From positions 1-28,010 of the IMG/VR virus record IMGVR_UViG_3300046809_000656: DNA of 28,010 nt; one strand, written 5' to 3'. A program made the translations under genes and the position numbers. The notes beneath the pieces are model-generated. The model was not told the origin of the DNA and did not search any database. It worked only from the letters and a program-made list of their open reading frames with translations. How positions within the stretch are numbered: position 1 is the first letter of the stretch; each line of letters opens with the position of its first letter. Below are positions 15,099 through 22,003 of the stretch, in pieces. Source of the DNA: a virus.

Positions 15099-15593
15099 TC
15101 AATACTCCAAAATTGGTTGCAGCAACGAAATCACCGAAGGAGGAATTGAGTTTTGCCCAGCGTTGTTACCCACTGCTAGTTCTGTCCATCTTATCGGATC
15201 GAGATGCACCTCGGCTGTAGTGGATAATATTTTCTTGTCTTCTTCTATGAACTCAACCATGTGTGACTCCGAGACCTTTCCTGTAGAAGGATCGGCCATA
15301 CTTCGTAGGAGCCGATTATGTGCATCTTGATAATACCGCGATACTTCTCTGGCTTTGGATAGGTTCTTTGCTATGATCAATACTAGACCACCACCAAATT
15401 TATACGGACGACAGATTTCTTTTTCGTTCACGCCGTCTTTGATTGTGTCCTTTATGCAATCAAGGGAGGATAGACCTTGCGCAACGGCCATGACTTGTTC
15501 AACGTTTAGATCAGGCAAATTGGACTTTAACTGCGCGGAGGCGCTGGTTGTTAAGAGCAACGATAGTATGAAAAGCGTAGTTCTCACAGGCAT
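15099..15593 (-). CDS. Exported-type helical hypothetical protein
   Basis: A 164-residue protein. Signal peptide 1-20 (hydrophobic core LFILSLLLTT, cleavage SASA/Q). Unlike the neighbouring exported beta proteins, the mature chain looks largely helical (VEQVMAVAQGLSSLDCIKDT; KNLSKAREVSRYYQDAHNRL). Two Cys (DCIKD, EICRP) lie about 16 residues apart and could pair. The 10-nt overlap with the preceding gene shows coupling. No catalytic motif is seen. A periplasmic protein acting on the host envelope, for example in superinfection exclusion, is one possibility, but no evidence singles it out. The DNA is more A+T-rich than flanking head genes. Confidence 0.65.
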   Translation of the reverse strand: MPVRTTLFILSLLLTTSASAQLKSNLPDLNVEQVMAVAQGLSSLDCIKDTIKDGVNEKEICRPYKFGGGLVLIIAKNLSKAREVSRYYQDAHNRLLRSMADPSTGKVSESHMVEFIEEDKKILSTTAEVHLDPIRWTELAVGNNAGQNSIPPSVISLLQPILEY

Positions 15594-16792
15594 GCTCCGG
15601 CGCTGGTTTTCAAGAACAACGCTCCCGTGGCGGAAGCACAGACACTATACGTTCCTGTTCCAGCAGAAGTTGAGACGCTGGTAAGTGTAACGCCTGTGTT
15701 TAGGATTATGCTGCCTGTGCCTTTGGGAAAGATATCAAGATTGATATTTGTGTCTGATCCTTGTGCCAAGATTCCTGCGGGTGCTCCAGCTGCCCCCATT
15801 TGGAGAACAATCCCATTGGCTAGGACATTATCAATAACGGATAAGCCGACATTGGTCGTGAGGGGAATTGACGAGATAGTCAACCCATGCGCAACGCCGC
15901 TACTATCATAAGTGGTAAATTGAACAGGAACGCTGGCGACGTTTGCTCCGGAAACGCTCTTTGCCCCGAAGATTGCTCCGAGGCCGTTAGATACAAGCGC
16001 TCCGTTATCGACGATGAACCCGTTAGTCCACTTGGCGGTAGAACTGGGGACGATAGAAACGTGAATAGCACTAGCACTGGCTGGGGTCCCGGGGCCTTGT
16101 ATAATCAATGGTATGCCCTCGAAAGTCGAAGCGCCATTGGCGGTGAAGTCTACCTCGTATCCAACACACACGCGATTGTTCAGAGTCGCTAGTCCGTTTG
16201 GTGTACTATCGTTGCATGAGGTATTTATGCCCCATGTTCTCGCTCCATCGACCCCATTGACGCCAACCACAAAGAAGCCTACTACATTCTTCTCATCTGG
16301 GGTTGCGCCCGTTGCGTTGTTATTGAATGTATACGCACCAAAAGCTGCACTATTTTGCACTGCGGCCCCTGGCTGCATGTCGAGTACGCTACGAGTCACG
16401 TCGTAGTAGGCCCAACCTGGGGGAACAATCGGCCCGTAGATATTGAACGCAGTCTTTGCGCTGTTTTGGAAAGTGAAGCCTGCGCCATCGGCTGTTGGGG
16501 TGTTGCTTAAGCCGATGAATAATGGTGTTAGAGTTACAAGTCCTGTGGATGTATTGATGGTAACAGCGCCGTTGGCTGTGAAGCCGCCAAGAGCTCCGGA
16601 GTTGTTGTATTGGATTTGGCCGTTGGTGCCGCCGGCTGCGCCAAGGAAGGCCGAGGGGTTGGTGGCGCGCGGGGTGTTGGCAGCGCCTGTGACATTGCCA
16701 CAAACGGTGTTGTTGGGGAAGACGCCATTGCATTGCGCGGAGGCGAGGGATGGAAGCAGTAGGAGTGCGAGAACAATCAGGAAACGTTTCAT
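15584..16792 (-). CDS. Exported-type tail-fibre-like protein
   Basis: A 402-residue protein. The start ATG at 16792 (ATGA with the upstream gene) places a clear signal peptide at residues 1-19 (MKRFLIVLALLLLPSLASA) before QCNGVF. Directly after come phrases typical of phage fibre N-terminal regions: NTVCGNVTGAANTPRATNPS, GGTNGQIQYNNSGALGGF. The middle is beta-rich (WGINTSCND, VCVGYEVDF). The C-terminus (DTNINLDIFPKGTGSIILNT, then AGTGTYSVCASATGALFLKT) is also fibre-like. Six mature Cys. Its likely role is surface binding, but a signal peptide on a fibre is unexpected since virions assemble in the cytoplasm. Confidence 0.75.
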   Translation of the reverse strand: MKRFLIVLALLLLPSLASAQCNGVFPNNTVCGNVTGAANTPRATNPSAFLGAAGGTNGQIQYNNSGALGGFTANGAVTINTSTGLVTLTPLFIGLSNTPTADGAGFTFQNSAKTAFNIYGPIVPPGWAYYDVTRSVLDMQPGAAVQNSAAFGAYTFNNNATGATPDEKNVVGFFVVGVNGVDGARTWGINTSCNDSTPNGLATLNNRVCVGYEVDFTANGASTFEGIPLIIQGPGTPASASAIHVSIVPSSTAKWTNGFIVDNGALVSNGLGAIFGAKSVSGANVASVPVQFTTYDSSGVAHGLTISSIPLTTNVGLSVIDNVLANGIVLQMGAAGAPAGILAQGSDTNINLDIFPKGTGSIILNTGVTLTSVSTSAGTGTYSVCASATGALFLKTSAGACL

Positions 16793-17220
16793 TGGCCTAA
16801 GGTCCATCCGCCGGTGTCGAGGAGGGGTTCGAGAAGTAAGGTGCCGTAGGGAGTGGCGAGTTGGACTTGGGCGAGGCCGGAGATCAACTCGCCACCGAAG
16901 GGATTCACGTTGACGGTCAGGGCGCCAGAGGCGGTGCCGCGGATGTCGACGATGATCACGGGGTTGTAGACCCATTGGCCTGGGATGGCCTGAGGGCCCT
17001 GGGTCGAGGCTTTGGAGGAGGGTAGGTTGATGGCGAGGACGCCAGCGGCGACGTTGAGCTTGACTAGGTTGGTCCAGCGCTGGAGGGTTAGAGTGCCAGC
17101 GCTGGTTTGGTTGATGATGGCTAGTACAGGTACGCTAAGCATACCAACGGAGGGCCCCATCCAGACCCGCGCGAATTGGCGAAAGGTGCCGCCTTGGTCT
17201 AGGTCTAGTTGGGAGGGCAC
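16789..17220 (-). CDS. Fibre-tip-like domain protein without signal peptide
   Basis: A 143-residue protein starting at GTG 17220, three bases after the previous stop, with AAGAAGGG in that gene's end as likely ribosome-binding site. It is a beta-rich domain: LTLQRWTNLVKLNVAAGVLA, QAIPGQWVYNPVIIVDIRG, QVQLATPYGTLLLEPLLDTG. The pattern resembles a domain found in phage structural and fibre proteins. There is no signal peptide and no Cys, which contrasts with the exported-type neighbours and makes it a useful internal control for the cysteine argument. Confidence 0.7.
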   Translation of the reverse strand: MPSQLDLDQGGTFRQFARVWMGPSVGMLSVPVLAIINQTSAGTLTLQRWTNLVKLNVAAGVLAINLPSSKASTQGPQAIPGQWVYNPVIIVDIRGTASGALTVNVNPFGGELISGLAQVQLATPYGTLLLEPLLDTGGWTLGQ

Positions 17221-17223
17221 GGG

Positions 17224-17373
17224 TTATTTGCCCTTCTTCGGCTTGATGCGGCCAGTGTCGGCACGATTGAATTCCTTGGCCACTTTCGTGGGGATGCCCA
17301 CTTTGCGGGCGAATTGAGGATTGTGTGCAGCAGCAGCCATGGTGCGGGCTTGCTTTGCGGATTTGCTGGGCAT
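17224..17373 (-). CDS. Small basic conserved phage protein
   Basis: A 49-residue protein. It starts at ATG 17373 overlapping the upstream TAA (TAATG). It is Lys/Arg/Ala-rich: MPSKSAKQARTMAAAAHNPQ, then KVGIPTKVAKEFNRADTG, ending in KPKKGK. I recognise the SK.AQAR.MAAAAHNP and GIP..VAKEF pattern as a common short protein of many phages, with no assigned function. The charge and size would fit nucleic-acid binding, but this is only inference. Confidence 0.8.
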   Translation of the reverse strand: MPSKSAKQARTMAAAAHNPQFARKVGIPTKVAKEFNRADTGRIKPKKGK

Positions 17374-17897
17374 TAGACCCTCCGCTCAGGGGACTTGGTG
17401 GTGAGGGCAGTGACTTGGGCTTTGAGTTCGTCGTATTGGGCCTGCGTGATGGCAGGGGTGGGCACTGGTGCTGGGGTAACGCGTTCGAAGGCTGCCATCA
17501 TTCGTTGCATGAACTCGGATTCTGCGGAGGTCATACCGCCATTGGAGGGGAGGCTTTCGATGGGGTGGTCCCACCGGGAGCGCATGGAGTCGGTGATGGC
17601 AAGGGCGGCGGGGTTGAGGGGTTCCATCTCGGGTGTGGGAGAGCCCTCGAAGATGATGTCTTGGGATAGGTTGGAGGCCCCGTCGACTGCGTGGGCGACG
17701 ATGATTTCGCCTGGGTAGTTGCAGTCGGCGAGGTCGGCAGGGTTGAGGAGGATGGGGACTGGGTAGAGCTTGCGGACCGTGCGCCCCGTTTCACGCGAGG
17801 TTTCTTTGTGTTCCCATTCGCAGCGGGTGCCATCGGGGAGTTCGAGGACCTTTAGGTAGTGGGAACTGTTCAGGCGCCAACGGGGGGCTTCGGTCAT
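17373..17897 (-). CDS. Hypothetical late protein, no signal peptide
   Basis: A 174-residue protein. ATG at 17897 is preceded by TAGGAAC at a good distance. The N-terminal half (~1-75) looks folded and beta-rich (YLKVLELPDGTRCEWEHKET; KLYPVPILLNPADL). Residues ~120-174 are helical with Pro-rich linkers (SEFMQRMMAAFERVTPAPVP; QAQYDELKAQVTALT). There is no signal peptide and only two Cys. It ends in a TAATG overlap with the small basic protein. I do not recognise a family; a minor structural or assembly protein is likely from its place after the cement protein region. Confidence 0.65.
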   Translation of the reverse strand: MTEAPRWRLNSSHYLKVLELPDGTRCEWEHKETSRETGRTVRKLYPVPILLNPADLADCNYPGEIIVAHAVDGASNLSQDIIFEGSPTPEMEPLNPAALAITDSMRSRWDHPIESLPSNGGMTSAESEFMQRMMAAFERVTPAPVPTPAITQAQYDELKAQVTALTTKSPERRV

Positions 17898-17908
17898 GGC
17901 TGGGGTTC

Positions 17909-18361
17909 CTAGCTTACGCTCGTGCAGAGGTAGGCGATCTGGGAAGAGGCGTTGGAGGTCTGGGTGATGGTCAGGGCAGTGGTGGAGGTTGCCCAGGACA
18001 TCGCGGCCAGGGGCCCGGTTTGCCAGGTGACGAGGCAGTTGGGTGCGGTTTGGAAGGCGGTGCCGAAGGTTACGACGCAGGAGGTGGAAGCGGTAGTGCC
18101 TCCGGTGATGACACCGGAGAAGTCGGTGCCGACGAGGGTGGGCGAGCCGCCAGTGACGCAGGCGGAGAGGACTGGAGCGGGGCCGATCCGCTTGGTGGAG
18201 AGTAGGTGGCCCGGGAGGTAGACACCGCCTTGGGTGGTGTCGTAGCCGATTGTGCCCGTGGGGTCTTGGGAGACCTGCATGGAGCGGTTAGCGGACTGGG
18301 CCCAGACGAAGGCAGAGCCGAGAGCCAGGGTGAGGAGGGTGGGGAGGAGGTATTTGCGCAT
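17909..18361 (-). CDS. Exported-type protein with phage fibre C-terminal-like domain
   Basis: A 150-residue protein with start ATG 18361, two bases after the previous stop (TAATCATG). An in-frame ATG six codons upstream would weaken the signal peptide. Signal peptide 1-22 (core LPTLLTLALGSAFVWA) is followed by Q. The mature part carries PVLSACVTGGSPTLVGTDFS, STSCVVTFGTAFQTAPNCLV and a final IAYLCTSVS. I recognise this four-Cys pattern (LSAC...TSC.VTF...APNC.VTW...Y.C) as a domain often at the C-terminus of phage fibre proteins. Here it is separate and exported-type. Confidence 0.7.
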   Translation of the reverse strand: MRKYLLPTLLTLALGSAFVWAQSANRSMQVSQDPTGTIGYDTTQGGVYLPGHLLSTKRIGPAPVLSACVTGGSPTLVGTDFSGVITGGTTASTSCVVTFGTAFQTAPNCLVTWQTGPLAAMSWATSTTALTITQTSNASSQIAYLCTSVS

Positions 18362-18363
18362 GA

Positions 18364-18999
18364 TTATTGCTCTGTCCATGTGATGTAGATGTCGAGGACA
18401 CCGGAGGTGACGGAGACGGCGTTGAGGTTGACGCAGTATTGCTGCGCTGCGCCGGCGGTGGACCGGGGTATGTCGAAGCCCCGGGAGAAGAGGCCGACGT
18501 ATTCACCGGCGTCCCATTCGAGTGGAGTGGGGCCGACCAAGGCGGAGGTGGTGTTGAGGGAGATCCAACCGGAGCGGAGGTATAGTGGGGCGGTGTCGAC
18601 GATGGTTGGATTGGCGGTGTAGGCGGTTAGGACAGCGACTGCCGCTGGGTCGGTGCTGAGATGGGGCGTGGCCACAGGGAGAGCAGTGGTGGTGGCGGCG
18701 GTACCGCCGGTGTCCAGGCTCGCGCGCCGCAGGAGGGTGAACGGCGCGGTGACGAGTGTGCCGGCGGTACCAGAGATGCGGATTCGTTTGATCGAGATCG
18801 TGCGCGCGGTGGAACCGGAGATGCAGAAGATGTCGGTGGCCGAGGCGGCGGGGACCAGAGCGCGGGAGACAGCGGAGTAGGTGTATAGCTTGGCGACCGC
18901 GCTGACGGTGCCGACCTGGGGGACGGTGTTGACTTGGGAGAGTGCCGTGGAGCAAAGGGCCAGAAGGCCCAATGCCGAGGCAAGGATGCGGTTCAGCAT
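18364..18999 (-). CDS. Exported-type protein, first of the signal-peptide block
   Basis: A 211-residue protein. The start ATG at 18999 is preceded by TAAGGA, which also holds the stop of the upstream cement protein. Signal peptide 1-21 (ILASALGLLALCSTALS/Q). The mature part is a single beta-rich domain (AKLYTYSAVSRALVPAASAT; RTISIKRIRISGTAGT; PLEWDAGEYVGLFSRGFDIP), ending DIYITWTEQ. Two mature Cys. Comparable domains occur in phage structural regions, function unknown. Being directly after the cement gene it could be a decoration protein, but the signal peptide argues for export. Confidence 0.7.
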   Translation of the reverse strand: MLNRILASALGLLALCSTALSQVNTVPQVGTVSAVAKLYTYSAVSRALVPAASATDIFCISGSTARTISIKRIRISGTAGTLVTAPFTLLRRASLDTGGTAATTTALPVATPHLSTDPAAVAVLTAYTANPTIVDTAPLYLRSGWISLNTTSALVGPTPLEWDAGEYVGLFSRGFDIPRSTAGAAQQYCVNLNAVSVTSGVLDIYITWTEQ

Positions 19000-19010
19000 T
19001 GGGGGATTCC

Positions 19011-19547
19011 TTAGTTGGCGATGGTGATGCCGGCGGGGTAGCCGCCCATGATGGAGTTGTCGGTGGAGGAGTAGAACTGGTCGTCGCGATCGAGGACGAG
19101 GTAGGAAGAGACGTTGCCCGCGGTCATCGTGGCGCCACCGACGGTGTAGAGGAGGCGGATGAAGCGGGGGATGGCGATGCCGTCCGGGGGACGGGGCATG
19201 TCCATGTCGAAGAGGCGAGAGCCTGCGTTGAGCGTGGCGAGGGCGAAGGCTGGAGAGGTCCACCAGGTGACGAAGGTGGAGGGAACGCCGGAGCCGTTGT
19301 CGATGGCGCCCTGGAGGGCCACGGCGAGAGTACCAGCGCCGCCCGAGGTGAAGGTTGTGGAGACCTGGACCACGAATTTCATCGCGGGGTCGTCGCCGAT
19401 GCCGATATCGCGAGCACCACCGCCGTTGGCGGAGGAGGGGATGCCGGAGGAGATGCCGAGGTCGATGACGTTGGTGGAAGCTTGGGTGCCGGCGGCGATC
19501 GCCAGGGACACAGCGGAGTCGAAGGTGAGGAGTCCGTCGAGGATCAT
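19011..19547 (-). CDS. Bbp16-like capsid cement/decoration protein
   Basis: A 178-residue protein with start ATG 19547 and a strong TAAGGAG ribosome-binding site. N-terminus MILDGLLTFDSAVSLAIAAG, then NVIDLGIS and ARDIGIGDDPAMKFVVQVST, later FDMDMPRPPDGIAIPRFIRL. This matches the Bbp16 family of Bordetella phage BPP-1, where the protein sits on the capsid surface and stabilises the shell. It has no Cys and no signal peptide. Position directly after the major capsid gene supports the call. Confidence 0.85.
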   Translation of the reverse strand: MILDGLLTFDSAVSLAIAAGTQASTNVIDLGISSGIPSSANGGGARDIGIGDDPAMKFVVQVSTTFTSGGAGTLAVALQGAIDNGSGVPSTFVTWWTSPAFALATLNAGSRLFDMDMPRPPDGIAIPRFIRLLYTVGGATMTAGNVSSYLVLDRDDQFYSSTDNSIMGGYPAGITIAN

Positions 19548-19559
19548 GATGTGTGCTCC

Positions 19560-20603
19560 TTAGGTTACTTGGGCCTCGTTGGAGAGGATGGCGTCACAGG
19601 TGCGTACTGGGATGCCGCGGAAGGTGGTGATGACCTTGCCGTTGAACTCCTCGAGGCGGAGGAGCACGTTGGTTTTGTTCATGGCCTGGAGGTCCAAATA
19701 GGTGCGGATGATGCGGTTGCAGTAGAGCATCACTCGGCCCATGTTAGCGCGGACCTCGGGAGTGTCGGAGGTTTGGATGGAGGTGGCGTTCGCGGGGGCT
19801 GTGGGAAGGCGATAGAGTGCGCGGACGATCAGGTTGATTAGGTTGGCGGCCGAGACGCCCGTGAGTTGGGTCACGTCGATGTTGGCGATACGAGCGGTGT
19901 AGCGCCAGTCGCGGAGGCAAAGGCCGACCTCCCATTTGAAGTGGTCGCGATAGGCCTGGTAGGTGTTGCCAGAGGCGTCTTGGACAGGCCACTCACCCAT
20001 GTCGCGGTGCTGGAGGCCGGTGATTTTGCCCTTGGGGAAGAGGCCGTGGATGGTGTCGGAGCCCCAGGTTACGAGCCACATGGAGGTGTTGGTATTGGAG
20101 GTGCCGCCACCATCGAGGACGTTGGCTGCGGTAGCGGAACTGGCGGTGGTGACGGTGGAGTAGCGGGGGGCGAAGCCGGTGAAGCGTTCGGGGTTGATGT
20201 GTTGGTTGCCGTAGATGAAGGTAGAGGCGACCTGCTGGGACATGCCCTCCAAGAATGCTCTGACCTCACTCAGACGGAACTCAGCGGTGTTGCCATTGAG
20301 GTCGGCGATGTCTTTGTCGATGACGGCGTAGGTCTCGAGGTTGCCGACGGTGTCGACGATCTGCGCGGTGGTGGACTTGGCGTTCGGGACGCCGGTGTTG
20401 AGCAGGCGCCAGGTGGCCTGCGGGAGGCCGGTGCGGACCGTAGTTTTGTGGCCCGTGGGGAGGTTGCCCTCCATGACGAGGACATCGTCAAGGATTTCGT
20501 TGGTCTGGGAGAGGAGTTCGATGATGGTGGAGAGGCGATAGCCGTCGTCCATCCGTTTGGCCCAGTCCGCGTAGGTCAGGGCGAGGTTACCTATGGTTGC
20601 CAT
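19560..20603 (-). CDS. Major capsid protein (BPP-1 Bbp17-like)
   Basis: A 347-residue protein. The N-terminus (NLALTYADWAKRMD; IIELLSQTNEILDDVLVMEG; HKTTVRTGLP) and the middle (FIYGNQHINPERFTGFAPRY; TWGSDTIHGLFPKGKITGLQ) are typical of the short-tailed-phage major capsid group that includes Bbp17 (HK97 fold). ATG at 20603 follows GGAG about 9 nt upstream. A 111-nt gap separates it from the scaffold stop, one of the longest gaps in the operon, and may allow separate control of this highly expressed protein. It self-assembles over the scaffold to form the head. Confidence 0.92.
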   Translation of the reverse strand: MATIGNLALTYADWAKRMDDGYRLSTIIELLSQTNEILDDVLVMEGNLPTGHKTTVRTGLPQATWRLLNTGVPNAKSTTAQIVDTVGNLETYAVIDKDIADLNGNTAEFRLSEVRAFLEGMSQQVASTFIYGNQHINPERFTGFAPRYSTVTTASSATAANVLDGGGTSNTNTSMWLVTWGSDTIHGLFPKGKITGLQHRDMGEWPVQDASGNTYQAYRDHFKWEVGLCLRDWRYTARIANIDVTQLTGVSAANLINLIVRALYRLPTAPANATSIQTSDTPEVRANMGRVMLYCNRIIRTYLDLQAMNKTNVLLRLEEFNGKVITTFRGIPVRTCDAILSNEAQVT

Positions 20604-20714
20604 TATTGGCTCCAGAGAAGGAGGGAAGGTGAAGGCGGTGGATGGGTCATTCTGCGATCCGATCTGGCCTTAGCGTTCAACCCTCTCTGGGGCTCGGAAG
20701 CGGGAATTGGGTGG

Positions 20715-21491
20715 TTAGCCTGCGCTGGGTAGGCCCGGGTAGAGGGCTTGGGCGGCGGAGGGCGGGCGGGCGCCTGGGGCACGTTGGCTATGGGATGAAG
20801 GTCCGTTACCGCGGACCGCGGAGCCCTCGACGACAAATGCGGAGAGCTTGTTGAAAGCGCGAACGAAGAAGGGGTTGTCACCGGCGCCGGTTAGGTCCAT
20901 GGCCTCGCGGAAGCCGGTGGCGAGGGCAGGGTCGCCGAGGGCGGTCAGGGCGCGGCCAATGTTGGCTTTGACGCCATCGATGCCGGTTTTGCCGGAGGCG
21001 CGATCGACGAAGCCAGAGATGTCGGGGTGGGTGGTAGTGGCGGTGCGCCAGTCGGAGCGAAGGGCATCGTAGGTGGCCTTGGGGGCCTTGGCGGACTCGA
21101 GCTCACGAGCGACTTGGAGGTCGATGAGGCGCTGGGCTTGGTCTTGGGAGAGGCCGAGCTCTTTGAAGATCGGGGTTGCGGACTCAAGCATCTTGGGGTC
21201 GAGAGTGTGGCCCTCGGGGGCCTTGAAGGTCGCGTAGGTGTCGGGCGCTTTGGCCTCGGGTTTGGCTTCGTCCTTCTTGTCGGTGAGAAGGGTTGAGCCC
21301 TCAGGGGGCTTAGTTGTGGCCGAAGCCGAAGGCTCTGTCGGACTCGCTTTCGTCTCCAGGGGGGTCGTAGGGGTCGTAGTCGTCGTGGCGGCTGGAGTCG
21401 CCGGAGTCTCCGTCACCGGTGGACGGGCGTCGAGGATCTCGCCCGTTGGGCTGCGGGCTGCTTCGTTGTTCGGCAAGGGTGTTTCGCTCAT
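20715..21491 (-). CDS. Capsid scaffolding protein
   Basis: A 258-residue protein. The N-terminal ~85 residues are a Pro/Thr/Ala/Glu-rich disordered tail. Helical segments typical of phage scaffolds follow: PEGHTLDPKMLESATPIFKE, LGLSQDQAQRLIDLQVAREL, then a helix ending FFVRAFNKLSAFVVEGSAV. There is no Cys. It lies immediately upstream of the major capsid gene, as expected. Its first 182 nt lie inside the end of the Bbp19-like gene in another frame, with only a weak ribosome-binding site (GCGAGA), so expression is probably coupled. It corresponds to Bbp18 of BPP-1 by position. Confidence 0.85.
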   Translation of the reverse strand: MSETPLPNNEAARSPTGEILDARPPVTETPATPAATTTTTPTTPLETKASPTEPSASATTKPPEGSTLLTDKKDEAKPEAKAPDTYATFKAPEGHTLDPKMLESATPIFKELGLSQDQAQRLIDLQVARELESAKAPKATYDALRSDWRTATTTHPDISGFVDRASGKTGIDGVKANIGRALTALGDPALATGFREAMDLTGAGDNPFFVRAFNKLSAFVVEGSAVRGNGPSSHSQRAPGARPPSAAQALYPGLPSAG

Positions 21492-21777
21492 GTGATTCTC
21501 GCATTGCTTGGATGTAGAGGTCGGGGCAGGCGGACATGACTTCGGCCAAGAGGGCGAGGCCGATGGAGCGCTGGCCCTCGGAGAAGGCGGAGGTGAGGGG
21601 ATCGCCGGTGAAGGTAGTGGAGAAGCAGTGGCAGGAGGAGAGGTGGTGCCAGAGCCAGGTGCGGCCCGGAAGAGTGGACATCATGGTGCGGACGAAGGCT
21701 TCGCGTTGGGCAAGGTCGACGGCGACCTGCTTCTCGAGGCGGCGGATGGATTTGCGATCGGCGGTGGAGTCGGGCAT
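21310..21777 (-). CDS. Bbp19-like phage protein
   Basis: A 155-residue protein. Residues ~35-95 carry the family signature: STLPGRTWLWHHLSSCHCFS, then FSEGQRSIGLALLAEVMSAC and PDLYIQAMRE. This matches the Bbp19-type proteins encoded between portal and scaffold in BPP-1-like phages; function unknown. The C-terminal ~55 residues are a charged, disordered Asp/Ser/Pro-rich tail, and this is the part overlapping the scaffold reading frame. The start ATG at 21777 overlaps the stop of an 11-codon frame (TAATG). Confidence 0.8.
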   Translation of the reverse strand: MPDSTADRKSIRRLEKQVAVDLAQREAFVRTMMSTLPGRTWLWHHLSSCHCFSTTFTGDPLTSAFSEGQRSIGLALLAEVMSACPDLYIQAMRESHERNTLAEQRSSPQPNGRDPRRPSTGDGDSGDSSRHDDYDPYDPPGDESESDRAFGFGHN

Positions 21778-21812
21778 TAGGCAGACTCGAAGGAGACTTT
21801 GATCTTGGGCAT
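21777..21812 (-). CDS. Possible 11-codon micro-ORF linking two genes
   Basis: ATG at 21812 overlaps the stop of the DUF4177-like gene (TAATG). The frame reads MPKIKVSFESA, and its TAA at 21777-21779 overlaps the ATG of the Bbp19-like gene (again TAATG). It fills the 34-nt gap exactly. It may be a coupling relay that carries terminating ribosomes to the next gene, a remnant of a longer gene, or chance. No strong ribosome-binding site precedes it beyond a GAGATGAT stretch. Confidence 0.35.
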   Translation of the reverse strand: MPKIKVSFESA

Positions 21813-22003
21813 TAGATCATCTCACGCATAAGCCATACTCGTGCAGACCAAGTTCCTAGGCTGGTTGGGGCTTCTACATTGCCAGGGTGCACGAATGAAA
21901 TGACCTGCCAACCATTCTTGCCGGCATCGTTGAGACGCGCGATTGCTGAGTCGATTGAACTGGAGTTGTCCAAGAGTAATGTGCTGTATTCAAAGTGTTT
22001 CAT
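21812..22003 (-). CDS. DUF4177-like small protein
   Basis: A 63-residue protein. The layout F-E-Y-x-T-L near the N-terminus, a helix (SIDSAIARLNDAGKNGWQVI) and a final strand (SARVWLMREMI) fits the small DUF4177-type fold, in which Gly-Trp-(E/Q)-(V/L) is the usual core. Function of the family is unknown. It overlaps the portal stop by ATGA. Its DNA uses more A/T-ending codons than the portal or scaffold genes, so it may be a recent addition. Confidence 0.7.
   Translation of the reverse strand: MKHFEYSTLLLDNSSSIDSAIARLNDAGKNGWQVISFVHPGNVEAPTSLGTWSARVWLMREMI

Noticed and set aside
18942-19841. 299-codon plus-strand open frame opposite capsid and cement genes
   Set aside because: It crosses two well-supported minus-strand genes, is Gly/Val/Asp/Glu-rich as expected for the antisense of G/C-ending codons, and has no recognisable motif.
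20604-20714. Possible stem pairing CCAGAGA with TCTCTGG near the capsid ribosome-binding site
   Set aside because: Only 7 bp with a long loop and no extension; too weak to call a regulatory element, although the 111-nt gap itself may carry control signals.
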